Assembly: GCA_013178125.1 (NCBI GenBank)
Contig: JABLXJ010000002.1
Location: forward strand, 1-64,000
Reading direction: 5' to 3'
Length of the DNA: 64,000 bases
Source: Bacillota bacterium
GTDB lineage: Bacteria > Bacillota > SHA-98 > Ch115 > JABLXJ01
Made by a program: the position numbers and the translations under genes. Shown piece by piece: positions 36,419 to 44,313 of this stretch. The notes beneath the pieces are model-generated. The model saw only the letters and a program-made list of their open reading frames with translations, was not told the origin of the DNA and ran no database searches. Position 1 is the stretch's first letter; each line of letters starts with the position of its first letter.

Positions 36419-36644
36419 ACTGTTAAAGTGAGCAGGCCTCCACGAGAGGCTTTGAGAGGCTTTTCGTTTTATCATTCTCTCCCGCGCCAGGAATCGCGGC
36501 GCTGGCCCTCAGCGTGGCATAATGGTTCTATGAGTCAAGCCTTGCAGGTAATGAGATCAAAACGCGATCATGCATGGATCGTCGCGCTATATCGCTAGTA
36601 TATTTGATTAATATTCTTCACTAGTGGGAGTGGAGGCGATACGG

Positions 36645-37295
36645 GTGGGCGCTAACGCTCAAGAAGCGTCCTTTGACGGGTATGACCTGATGCTTGACGA
36701 GCAAGTCGTCGAAAGCGCGCGTAAGGGCGACCGGGCGGCGGAGGAATACCTCATAAACAAGTATAAGAACTTTGTCCGGGCTAAGGCGCGTTCCTATTTT
36801 CTAATAGGAGCGGATCGCGAGGATATAATCCAGGAGGGAATGATCGGGCTATTCAAGGCGATAAGGGATTTTCGCAGCGATAAGCTTGCTTCCTTCAGGG
36901 CCTTTGCGGAACTCTGTATCACCCGGCAGATTATTACGGCGATCAAGACAGCCACAAGGCAGAAACATATCCCTTTAAACTCGTATGTCTCGCTCAACAA
37001 GCCGATTTACGATGAGGAATCAGACAGGACGCTGCTTGACGTGCTATCCGGGACAAAGGTGACGGATCCCGAGGAGCTTGTCATAAGCAGGGAGGAATTC
37101 GTAGACATCGAAGTGAAGATGGGCGAGTTCCTGAGCGACCTTGAATGGAAGGTCCTTATATCCTACCTAGACGGGAAATCCTATCAGGAGATCGCCCTCG
37201 AGCTCCACCGGCACGTTAAATCGATCGATAACGCCCTTCAGCGTGTCAAACGCAAAATCGAGCGGTACATAGAAAAGAGGAACGGATCATCATAG
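36645..37295 (+). CDS. sigH: RNA polymerase sigma-H factor (stationary phase/sporulation)
   Basis: A sigma-70 family factor of the SigH group that drives early sporulation genes. Region 2 (KARSYFLIGADREDIIQEGMIGL, the core-binding and -10 segments) and region 4 (LDGKSYQEIALELHRHVKSI helix-turn-helix) are clear. GTG 36645 is chosen because GGAGGCG (36632-36638) is 6 nt upstream; GTGs at 36624 and 36630 are alternatives. About 216 aa, normal. In most Bacillota it follows rlmB and yacP; here it is cut off from them and yacP is missing from the window. Confidence 0.95.
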   Translation: MGANAQEASFDGYDLMLDEQVVESARKGDRAAEEYLINKYKNFVRAKARSYFLIGADREDIIQEGMIGLFKAIRDFRSDKLASFRAFAELCITRQIITAIKTATRQKHIPLNSYVSLNKPIYDEESDRTLLDVLSGTKVTDPEELVISREEFVDIEVKMGEFLSDLEWKVLISYLDGKSYQEIALELHRHVKSIDNALQRVKRKIERYIEKRNGSS

Positions 37296-37429
37296 CATCA
37301 TAGGTTTATTTTATGGCTGAGATAACCGGTCGTCAGGCCATGGTGGCTATGGGCCAAGCGAGCGGCGGGGCCAGCAGGGCTCCGTTAAAGTTCCCCTCCA
37401 TATCACAGAGCCACAGCGAGGCCCGCCCG

Positions 37430-37458
37430 TTGACGTAAGCCGGCCTCTGGGATATAAT
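37430..37458 (+). promoter_or_regulatory. consensus promoter for tRNA-Thr
   Basis: TTGACG (37430-37435) and TATAAT (37453-37458) are separated by exactly 17 bp and lie about 40 bp before the tRNA. Confidence 0.85.
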
Positions 37459-37499
37459 AAAAGCGTCAAGGTTATACCATAGAATATTATCTTTCTGGT

Positions 37500-37575
37500 G
37501 CCGACGTAGCTCAACTGGCAGAGCGGCTGACTTGTAATCAGCAGGTTGCGGGTTCGAGTCCCATCGTCGGCTCCA
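37500..37575 (+). tRNA. tRNA-Thr (anticodon TGT)
   Basis: A full cloverleaf with encoded CCA. Acceptor stem GCCGACG (37500-37506) pairs with CGTCGGC (37565-37571), the anticodon stem GCTGA/TCAGC encloses loop CTTGTAA with anticodon TGT, and the T-arm GCGGGTTCGAGTCCC-type sequence is intact. Everything to its right in the window is accessory DNA, which fits tRNA genes being common integration sites, but no attachment-site duplicate was found. Confidence 0.97.
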
Positions 37576-37618
37576 TTTTGACATCCTCCGGAAAGAATTC
37601 CGTGGCTTTTGCCCCCAT

Positions 37619-37966
37619 CTAACCACGCGGGTCAGCCAGCCTGCCCATGAACAAGATGCTTCCTGAACGGAGATCGCGAATTAGGAAAACGAACGGTCGG
37701 TCTGCGCGGAAAACAGGCGGTTCATCGAGCATGATTGATTTGCCTTCCATTATAACTGCTGTGGCGGCAGCTGCCTCGGTGCCTTCTTCATTGACTTCGA
37801 CGAATGCCTGATGAATTACCTTGCTTATGTATAAATCTCGACCAGGAGTCATGCCGGAAAAGTCGGCCGCATTTTCGTCGAATGCATCTATCATCCCTAA
37901 GTCCTGCAGTCCCTCGTTTAACAGAAATCTCTTTTCCAGCTTGAACCGCGGCAGGAAAACCTCCAC
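37619..37966 (-). pseudogene. 3' fragment of a serpin protease-inhibitor gene
   Basis: The 115 residues match the last third of a serpin: EVFLPRFKLE, then DAFDENAADFSGM, the hinge region VNEEGTEAAAATAV just before the reactive-centre loop, and PFVFLIRD...GSILFMGRL at the end. An intact serpin needs about 380 residues. Just upstream the same frame continues for a few residues (SSREK) and meets a stop, and no further serpin sequence is recognised, so this is a decayed remnant. Confidence 0.85.
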
Positions 37967-38136
37967 TTTCTCCCTGGAACTTTATGGTTTCGCCATCCCA
38001 TGGTCTATTTCCTTCACTGCTCGGTTGCTATTGGGCAATACTTTATGACGATTTTTCCACAAAATGCCTTAACCTCATATCCATTGACGGGTCTCTAAAG
38101 CATGTGAGAGGTAAACCACTATACTCCCAGTCCAAA

Positions 38137-38166
38137 GAACATGTTATTATTGAACATGTTATTATT
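38137..38166 (+). repeat. two exact 15-bp direct repeats
   Basis: GAACATGTTATTATT occurs twice in tandem in the gene-poor stretch 37967-38470, which otherwise holds only the decayed serpin upstream sequence and no recognisable gene. Confidence 0.7.
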
Positions 38167-38479
38167 GAATCAGAACCCATGTGTGGCCGACCTCGCTATC
38201 GCCCCACCCGAATCGAACACATTCATTTATAGAAGCTCCCATTTAACAGGATGTAGTACCCTCTCATCCTCGTCAATCGACCACAGGTATGATATTGCAT
38301 AATGCATATCTTAAGGGGACCTTTGTATGGCAATGAGGTGTTATCATCCGTAGGGGTGATATTGAGGGTGACGGTAAGTGGGCAGAAGACAGAGCGGATA
38401 GCCTTGGAAGCTTACCCTAGTTATTGTGTTCCGAATCGGTGACAAGAAAATGTGTGAAGCGAAGTAGATCACCTTCAGC

Positions 38480-38585
38480 AGTAACCCAGGTGGTCAGCTG
38501 GCGCGAGCGCAAGACTTATACCTTTACGGATAAGGGCCGGGAGGCCTTTGGAGTGGCAGTGGAGGCCTGGAAGGAAGAAATTTAA
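38480..38585 (+). pseudogene. C-terminal remnant of a PadR-like regulator
   Basis: A short frame ending at TAA 38583-38585 encodes WRERKTYTFTDKGREAFG followed by [10 protein letters not shown], the pattern of the wing and last helix of PadR-type winged-helix regulators (normally TYYxLTxKGxEAF). No start or N-terminal helices can be found upstream. It overlaps the 3' end of the minus-strand DUF134 gene by 4 bp. The assignment rests on pattern memory. Confidence 0.5.
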
Positions 38586-39055
38586 TCCTTCCATCCCCGG
38601 CCGTGGCGACCCCAGGGCATGTTTCCGAAGCCATGCCCACCCTGGTCAATGCGGTGTACCTGGTGGGCGCCACATTGGGGACACATCATTTCAATCCCCC
38701 GCTCCCCGGTGCCAAAGGGCACTTCGAATTCATGGCTACAGGCCCTGCATTGGAATCGTCGTGCAGCCACCCGGTAATTCCCGCCCTCCACCCGGATGGC
38801 CTTGCCTTCAACCAGGGCCCTTGCAACCTTACCCCTTGCTGATACAAGCACCCTCTGAAAAGTGGGCCGGGAGACCTGCATCCTCTCCGCGCAGTCTTCC
38901 TGTTCGAGACCTTCAAGGTCCTTGAGGCGGAGGGCTTCGAGTTCCTCGATAGTCAGCACTTCTTCGTCTAGCTCCCGTAGTGGAACTCCTGCCGGCTTAA
39001 ATACTGTTACTTGTGGCAGAAATTCCACGCGCCTGAATTTAGGCGGCCTTGGCAT
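38582..39055 (-). CDS. DUF134 family predicted DNA-binding protein
   Basis: The N-terminal half (residues 1-100) is a DUF134/UPF0251 domain: [21 protein letters not shown], then a sigma-region-4-like helix-turn-helix ([20 protein letters not shown] and [19 protein letters not shown]). The C-terminus has a zinc-ribbon (CRAC and CPQC). Start is ATG 39055 with GGGAG upstream. Length 157 aa is normal. Such genes often accompany dinitrogenase-cofactor-like small proteins. A frameshifted copy of its last third lies at 62420-62625. Confidence 0.85.
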   Translation of the reverse strand: MPRPPKFRRVEFLPQVTVFKPAGVPLRELDEEVLTIEELEALRLKDLEGLEQEDCAERMQVSRPTFQRVLVSARGKVARALVEGKAIRVEGGNYRVAARRFQCRACSHEFEVPFGTGERGIEMMCPQCGAHQVHRIDQGGHGFGNMPWGRHGRGWKD

Positions 39056-39210
39056 GTTATCAACTCCCGATTATTCTGGCGAGTCTATTCTATTATCTTT
39101 ATTCCCGGCCAGTCTTTCAATTCACGAATTGTACCTTTCATTAACATTAGATAAATATTAATCATATGTTCATAACTATTGTAGCTTTTTTACGACTGGT
39201 CGTCAATATA

Positions 39211-39246
39211 AAAATCAAAGAGTCGACGAAAATCAAAGAGTCGACG
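39211..39246 (+). repeat. two exact 18-bp direct repeats
   Basis: AAAATCAAAGAGTCGACG occurs twice in tandem, and the second copy continues into the palindrome GAGTCGACGACTC. They lie in the 454-bp gap between DUF134 and iclR, which otherwise contains only the iclR promoter and operators. Confidence 0.75.
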
Positions 39247-39349
39247 ACTCGGATTTGCGGGACCGCTATTCCCAGCGATTTTTTCGGGAGACTCCTAGAT
39301 CAGCCATTTATGTCCTCCCACAACAAGTCGGAAATTTTAGGCGAAGCTA

Positions 39350-39378
39350 TTGACATCTTAATAATCCTTTGCTATAAT
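39350..39378 (+). promoter_or_regulatory. consensus promoter for the iclR-sugar operon
   Basis: TTGACA (39350-39355) and TATAAT (39373-39378) are separated by exactly 17 bp, one of the strongest promoters in the window. Transcription should start near 39385, just before the palindrome at 39396. Confidence 0.85.
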
Positions 39379-39395
39379 TCATATAAGAAACAAAA

Positions 39396-39411
39396 ATTTC
39401 ATATATGAAAT
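39396..39411. promoter_or_regulatory. 16-bp perfect palindrome, likely IclR operator 1
   Basis: ATTTCATATATGAAAT is a perfect palindrome just downstream of the predicted transcription start, placed to block RNA polymerase. It shares ATTTCAT half-sites with the element at 39496-39516. Confidence 0.7.
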
Positions 39412-39495
39412 AGATCAAGCGGGCCATCTACCTTATTGGGTTAGGATTATGACCAGGATTATAACAAGGAGCAGGGTTAATAAAGAACAGGATAG

Positions 39496-39516
39496 ATTTC
39501 ATTGGTCAAATGAAAT
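39496..39516. promoter_or_regulatory. related palindrome over the iclR start, likely operator 2
   Basis: ATTTCATT (39496-39503) and AATGAAAT (39509-39516) are exact inverted copies around GGTCA and cover the iclR start codon. The half-sites equal those of the palindrome at 39396-39411, about 102 bp upstream, suggesting autoregulation by two bound dimers or a loop. Confidence 0.65.
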
Positions 39517-40337
39517 CCACGATGATAGAGGATAGTATGAGAACGGCAGATAATGGGAATCAGATAGCAGTGCCAGCTGTAGAGCGGGCTTTGAACATAC
39601 TCGAGTATCTAGGGGAAAAGGGTGCGCCAGCCACCCTTAAAGAGATTTCCTCTACATTGGGAATCCCTGCAGCTTCTACCTTTCGAATCGTTAGATACCT
39701 TTGCAGTCGTGGTTACATCGAGGAGGATGCGAACATACAAGGTCGATATGAGTTGGGATTGCAGTTGCTACGTTTAGCGCACCTCTTGGATAGGCGGCTG
39801 GATCTTAGAACTATAGCAGTATACCCTATGCGGAGGCTGGCCGAGGAGAGCGGCCAGACTGCCCAGTTAGGTATTCTACAAGGGTATGGGGTCATGTATA
39901 TTGATCAAGCCGAGCCACGCGAACCAGTTAGTATTATAGCCGCCCTCAGAACGATACTTCCCGTCAATGTGAGTGCTGCAGGCAAGGTCCTGGTTGCATA
40001 TCTACCGCCCAAGGAACAGGAAGAATTCCTAGAGAGAGCAGAGCTTCGTGCCCAGACCCCGAAGAGCATCACCGATAAGGCCAGCTTCAAAGCGGAGCTG
40101 GAAAGGGTGCGAGAGATGGGATTCGCCATTGATGACGAGGAATATGCCAGAGGGATCGGGTGTCTGGCTGTTCCCATCTTCGATCATACCGGCACGAACG
40201 TAGCGGCGGTGGGGATTACCGGGCATATCATAGATTATCGGGATAAAGATAGGCTGGGTTGTCTGATACAGCTAGTTCAGGAGGCTGCCGGGGAGATATC
40301 TGCTAAGATGGGATATGCCGGCGAGGTCCGGGCCTGA
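39510..40337 (+). CDS. IclR family transcriptional regulator
   Basis: A winged-helix HTH (residues about 18-80, VPAVERALNILEYLGEKG and TLKEISSTLGIPAASTFRI) is followed by an IclR effector-binding domain (about 95-270) with typical AAGKVLVAYLP and DDEEYARGIGCLAVPI segments. It heads the sugar operon and is its probable ligand-responsive regulator. ATG 39510 is used; ATGs at 39522 and 39537 are possible, the last preceded by GAGGAT. Length 275 aa is normal. The gap to the next gene (40338-40519) shows nothing of note. Confidence 0.9.
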   Translation: MKSTMIEDSMRTADNGNQIAVPAVERALNILEYLGEKGAPATLKEISSTLGIPAASTFRIVRYLCSRGYIEEDANIQGRYELGLQLLRLAHLLDRRLDLRTIAVYPMRRLAEESGQTAQLGILQGYGVMYIDQAEPREPVSIIAALRTILPVNVSAAGKVLVAYLPPKEQEEFLERAELRAQTPKSITDKASFKAELERVREMGFAIDDEEYARGIGCLAVPIFDHTGTNVAAVGITGHIIDYRDKDRLGCLIQLVQEAAGEISAKMGYAGEVRA

Positions 40338-40519
40338 TTCGATTACCATTGATTAGTGGTTCCAAGATGGAGGCTCGAGATGGAGGTGATGCTCTGGTCG
40401 GTAAGGGCGAATGGGTGCACTGCGTCTATGTTGGACAGGTCTGCGGGTCTACGGTATGAGCGCTGAGTTTTAGATTAAACACTGAGTCCCAGCTAGATCA
40501 AAAGTAGGGGGGTTATTAC

Positions 40520-41602
40520 ATGTCTAGACTAGCAAGAATATCCAAACTAGTCTTGCTAATATCCTGTTTCGCGTTATTGGTCGTAACGCTGTCATGCTTT
40601 GCAGCCACCAAACCGCGAAAGCTGACGATCGGTGCCATCGTGCCTACATTGAATCATGAATTCTGGAAGCGCTACGTCGAATTCATGAAAAAGGGTGCTC
40701 AAGAGCTGGGGGTTAATCTCATTGTATTAAATGCCGAGGATAGCGGGGATAAGTTGGTACAGTATATTGAGGATCTTGTCTCCCGCGGGGTGGACGGGTT
40801 GATCTATGTCCCATATTTTAATACCGGGCGCAAAGGGATCATGGAAGCAGCGCGTGCTAATATCCCAGTCATATGCACAGATACCTATCCGGAGAATCTG
40901 ACCCCCGGGAAGGAATTCAAGAATTACATATCGTTCATAGGCCCGAGCGACGAGAGCGCAGGCTATCAGATGGCGCTCGCCCTTTTTAAACATACACCCG
41001 CAGCCAAAGATGGCAAGAAATACATAGGCGTGGTCAATGGGACTCCGGGAACGTCGGTTGCGATCAACAGGAGAAAGGGCTTGGAGAAGGCACTTAAGGA
41101 ACACCCGGAAGTTGTTGTCGTCGGGGAGGTAGTAGGTTATTTCGTACGAGATAAGTCGCAGTCAGCGACCGAAGACCTGTATCAGGGCCATCCGGAAATC
41201 AAGGGGATTTGGGCCGCGAATGGCGGGACAGCTACGGGGGTTATAGCTGCACTGAAGAGCTTTGGTAAGAAACCAGGCAAGGATGTAATGGTAGTCGGCA
41301 TGGATTTGAATCCTGAGAATGTAGAGGCCGTAAAGGACGGAGAACTTCTTTTCGATATTGGAGGACACTGGCTGCAAGGGGGATTCGCCCTTGTAATAAT
41401 GTATGACTATCTACACGGCTACAAGGTGCGTCCCGAAGAGACCAGTGTTGAATTGAGTCTGTTGCCGGTTATGAAAGACACATATGACCGGTATATGAAG
41501 GATTATCCCAATGGAATGCTTAAATATGATTTCAAATCACATTCTCGTGTATATAACCCTTCAGCATCTCGCGCCATCGTCGAGTTAAAGTACAGTGAGT
41601 GA
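40520..41602 (+). CDS. sugar ABC transporter substrate-binding protein (RbsB/periplasmic LacI-type fold)
   Basis: Signal sequence (residues 1-28) with a Cys at 26 that is not in a canonical lipobox, then the type I binding fold: KLTIGAIVPTLNHEFWKRYV, DGLIYVPYF, NGGTATGVIAAL and VVGMDLNPENVEAV. It delivers a monosaccharide-like ligand to the permease. ATG 40520 has AGGGGGG at 7 nt. Length 360 aa. First transport gene of the operon and followed by a 12-bp-stem hairpin. Confidence 0.9.
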   Translation: MSRLARISKLVLLISCFALLVVTLSCFAATKPRKLTIGAIVPTLNHEFWKRYVEFMKKGAQELGVNLIVLNAEDSGDKLVQYIEDLVSRGVDGLIYVPYFNTGRKGIMEAARANIPVICTDTYPENLTPGKEFKNYISFIGPSDESAGYQMALALFKHTPAAKDGKKYIGVVNGTPGTSVAINRRKGLEKALKEHPEVVVVGEVVGYFVRDKSQSATEDLYQGHPEIKGIWAANGGTATGVIAALKSFGKKPGKDVMVVGMDLNPENVEAVKDGELLFDIGGHWLQGGFALVIMYDYLHGYKVRPEETSVELSLLPVMKDTYDRYMKDYPNGMLKYDFKSHSRVYNPSASRAIVELKYSE

Positions 41603-41670
41603 CCAACTATTGAGTTGACTATCTGAGGTGATTACTGCGGTAACCTGAGGTAGCGATCTCGTATTGACCG

Positions 41671-41699
41671 GGCAGGGGTACCAGCAAGGTACCCCTGCC
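41671..41699 (+). other. perfect 12-bp stem hairpin between binding-protein and ATPase genes
   Basis: GGCAGGGGTACC (41671-41682) and GGTACCCCTGCC (41688-41699) enclose a 5-nt loop, with no T-run after it. It fits an mRNA-protecting or partially terminating element that raises binding-protein levels over the downstream subunits. Confidence 0.75.
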
Positions 41700-41727
41700 T
41701 GTCGGGGCGGTTTAGGGGGGAGTCCGT

Positions 41728-43209
41728 GTGGAATTGATCGCGCACAATATCTGCAAATCCTTTGGCCCCATCAAGGCCCTCGATAACGTCACGATAGCCT
41801 TCAAAGCAGGAGAGGTAAAGGCCGTAGTTGGTGAGAACGGCGCCGGGAAATCTACTCTGGTAAAGATATTGGCAGGACTATACCGGCCGGACTCGGGTAC
41901 AGTGACCCTGGATGGAAGGTCCTATAACCCAGCCAGCTTAAATGATGCAGTGAAGAGCGGCGTTGCCATAGTCCTTCAGGAGACGACCATAAATCCCTGC
42001 CTTACCATAGCGGAGAATATATTTATAGATCGCCTTCGGGACTTTGTCAAGCCGAGTGGGCTAATTGATTGGGGCAAACTGAAGGCCGAAGCTCAAAACG
42101 TGCTCGATAGCCTTAACGCTGGCATTGATGTGAATTCAAATATCGAGGGTTTGGATCTGGGTCAATGGAAAATCATCGAGTTGGCCAGGGCTATTTCTCA
42201 TAAACCCAAGGTTCTATTTCTAGATGAGGTAACAGCATTCCTGGGAGCTCGTGAGGTGCCCGCTCTTCTAGGCATTGTTGCGGAGCTGAGAAAGCGGGGG
42301 ATAGCCATCGGCTACATATCCCATCATATGGGCGAGGTCTTCAAGATAGCCGATACGATAACCGTAATGAAGGATGGCAAATGGGTTGCAGACCGGAAGG
42401 TGTATGAAGTAACACGCCAGGAAATCGAGGCGATGATGGTCGGCAGGGACATAGGCGAGGAAATGTACCCGAAGCGGGATAACGAGCCTTCCACAGATAT
42501 GGTTTTATCCGTAGATAATCTCAAGGTCCCGGGTTCAGTAAACGGTATAAGCTTCGATTTGCACAGGGGAGAGGTGCTTGGGATCGGTGGATTGAAGGGT
42601 AGCGGCGGCGAGAGCATCCTTCGCGCGATCTATGGTGACATGCCTTTTGGTTCAGGCAAGATGGTCTTGGAGGGGGAACCTTTTTGTCCACGAGGCCCCT
42701 ACGATGCTGTGAAACATGGAATTGCCCTTGTCCCCGGGGAGAGGACCTTAGAGGGCTTGATTACAATCCTTTCAGTCATGTTCAATATGTCCCTCATAGC
42801 CATGCCTAAGAGGGGCCTTTTGCTGGATAGGGCCGCTGAAGCAAGACTTGCTAAAGCATATGTTGCGGAACTAATGATCAAAACGCCCGACGCCATGACT
42901 GCCTGCGCCAATTTGAGCGGTGGCAACGCCCAGAAGGTTGTTCTTGGCAAGTGCCTGGCCAGTAGACCCAGGGTGCTGCTCCTAAACAATCCAACCAGGG
43001 GAATAGACGTAGGCGCCCGGTATGAGATATATCACCTTATCAATAGACTAGCTTCTCAAGGGTTGTCGATTATACTTCTCAGTGAAGACCTCCCTGAACT
43101 CCTGTCAATGAGTGACCGCATCCTGATAATGCGTCAAGGGCATATTAATAGGTCTTTTGGTCGAGAGGATAAGCCCTCTGAAGAGGAAGTCATAAGCTAT
43201 ATGTTATAG
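41728..43209 (+). CDS. sugar ABC transporter ATP-binding protein (RbsA type, two domains)
   Basis: Two ABC modules in one chain. Module 1 has Walker A GENGAGKST near residue 37 and Walker B LFLDEVT; its signature is the variant LDLGQ. Module 2 has a degenerate Walker A (GLKGSGGES) and the signature LSGGNAQK, as is normal for RbsA-like proteins in which only one site is fully active. GTG 41728 has a G-rich ribosome binding site. Length 493 aa is normal. Confidence 0.93.
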   Translation: MELIAHNICKSFGPIKALDNVTIAFKAGEVKAVVGENGAGKSTLVKILAGLYRPDSGTVTLDGRSYNPASLNDAVKSGVAIVLQETTINPCLTIAENIFIDRLRDFVKPSGLIDWGKLKAEAQNVLDSLNAGIDVNSNIEGLDLGQWKIIELARAISHKPKVLFLDEVTAFLGAREVPALLGIVAELRKRGIAIGYISHHMGEVFKIADTITVMKDGKWVADRKVYEVTRQEIEAMMVGRDIGEEMYPKRDNEPSTDMVLSVDNLKVPGSVNGISFDLHRGEVLGIGGLKGSGGESILRAIYGDMPFGSGKMVLEGEPFCPRGPYDAVKHGIALVPGERTLEGLITILSVMFNMSLIAMPKRGLLLDRAAEARLAKAYVAELMIKTPDAMTACANLSGGNAQKVVLGKCLASRPRVLLLNNPTRGIDVGARYEIYHLINRLASQGLSIILLSEDLPELLSMSDRILIMRQGHINRSFGREDKPSEEEVISYML

Positions 43210-43280
43210 CAGGCGCTATCGGAGGGGAAAACACCCCTTATTTATTCCCGTATAGAGGCGAATGACAGAGGTGAGTCTTT

Positions 43281-44282
43281 ATGGAGGACAAGGTGAGCGG
43301 TGTATATGTGACAGCGGGGGAAGCTCCAACAGGAGTAAGGAAGGTGACGAAGATCCGATTCACTGCACGAAACTACTTCCCCCTTCTTGCTCTAGTTGTA
43401 TTATGCATAGTCTTCACCATCATGTCTCCGCGATTCCTGACGTTCAGAAATATGATCATCATCTTACAACAAGCTGTCATATTGCTTGTTGCCGGCCTGG
43501 GGATGACATTTGTCATATTGGGTGGTTCCATTGATTTGTCTGTCGGTTCCATTGTAGGAGTAACCGCTTTGACAGCGGCAATTTTCGCAGACAAGATCGG
43601 TGCGGCCGCCATTATCCCTGCGGGCCTGGTCGGCCTGATTTGCGGGACGATCAACGGCACCATCTTCGCCAAGGGTAAGGTGCCTTCCTTCATAGTCACT
43701 CTGGGGGGACTGGTAGCTTACAGAGGCATTGTATTGGCCATTACCATGGGGACACCGGTTCAAATCCTGAATGATACCTTTTTGACGGTGTTCAGCGGGC
43801 GGATCGCCGGGATTCCGAATTCCGTTATCATCGGGGCTGTTGTCACGGTCCTGGCATATTTTGCACTCAATAACCTTCCGTTTGGAAGAGAGGTCAGGGC
43901 TGTAGGAGGGGGTGAGAGAGTCGCGATCCTTAGCGGTATCAAGGTGGATAGGGTCAAGATATTGATGTTTTCCCTCTGTGGGGTCCTTAGTGGTCTGGCG
44001 GGGGCCTTGCAAGCTGGGAGGACATTAGCTGCGACTGCGACACTTGGCGATGGAATGGAACTGGATGTCATCGCCTCCGTGGTTGTTGGCGGAACCCCGC
44101 TTACCGGAGGAATCGGAAGCATTCAAGGAACGGTCTTGGGCACGCTGATCATCACTGCCTTGAGCAATGGTTTGAACATGGCCGGCGTATCGCCCTATAT
44201 ACAATATATTGTTAAGGGGCTTGTGCTGGTATCGGCGGTCTTTGTAACGATAGATAGATCAAAAATTGGAATCATCAAATGA
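43281..44282 (+). CDS. sugar ABC transporter permease (RbsC type)
   Basis: A polytopic membrane protein with 8-10 helices and the family motif GGSIDLSVGSIVG near residue 78, plus VVGGTPLTGGIGSIQGTVLG near residue 275. It forms the homodimeric channel for the RbsA-like ATPase. Start ATG 43281 follows GAGGTGAG. Length 333 aa is normal. The next gene begins about 30 bp after its stop. Confidence 0.93.
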   Translation: MEDKVSGVYVTAGEAPTGVRKVTKIRFTARNYFPLLALVVLCIVFTIMSPRFLTFRNMIIILQQAVILLVAGLGMTFVILGGSIDLSVGSIVGVTALTAAIFADKIGAAAIIPAGLVGLICGTINGTIFAKGKVPSFIVTLGGLVAYRGIVLAITMGTPVQILNDTFLTVFSGRIAGIPNSVIIGAVVTVLAYFALNNLPFGREVRAVGGGERVAILSGIKVDRVKILMFSLCGVLSGLAGALQAGRTLAATATLGDGMELDVIASVVVGGTPLTGGIGSIQGTVLGTLIITALSNGLNMAGVSPYIQYIVKGLVLVSAVFVTIDRSKIGIIK

Positions 44283-44313
44283 AATGAATATGCTAAGAAA
44301 TGGGGAAAGAAAT

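Noticed and set aside
37333-37626. Minus-strand reading frame across the tRNA-Thr, encoding DSNPQPADYKSAALPVELRR
   Set aside because: This is the well-known false protein produced by translating the complement of a tRNA-Thr gene; the tRNA explains the sequence.
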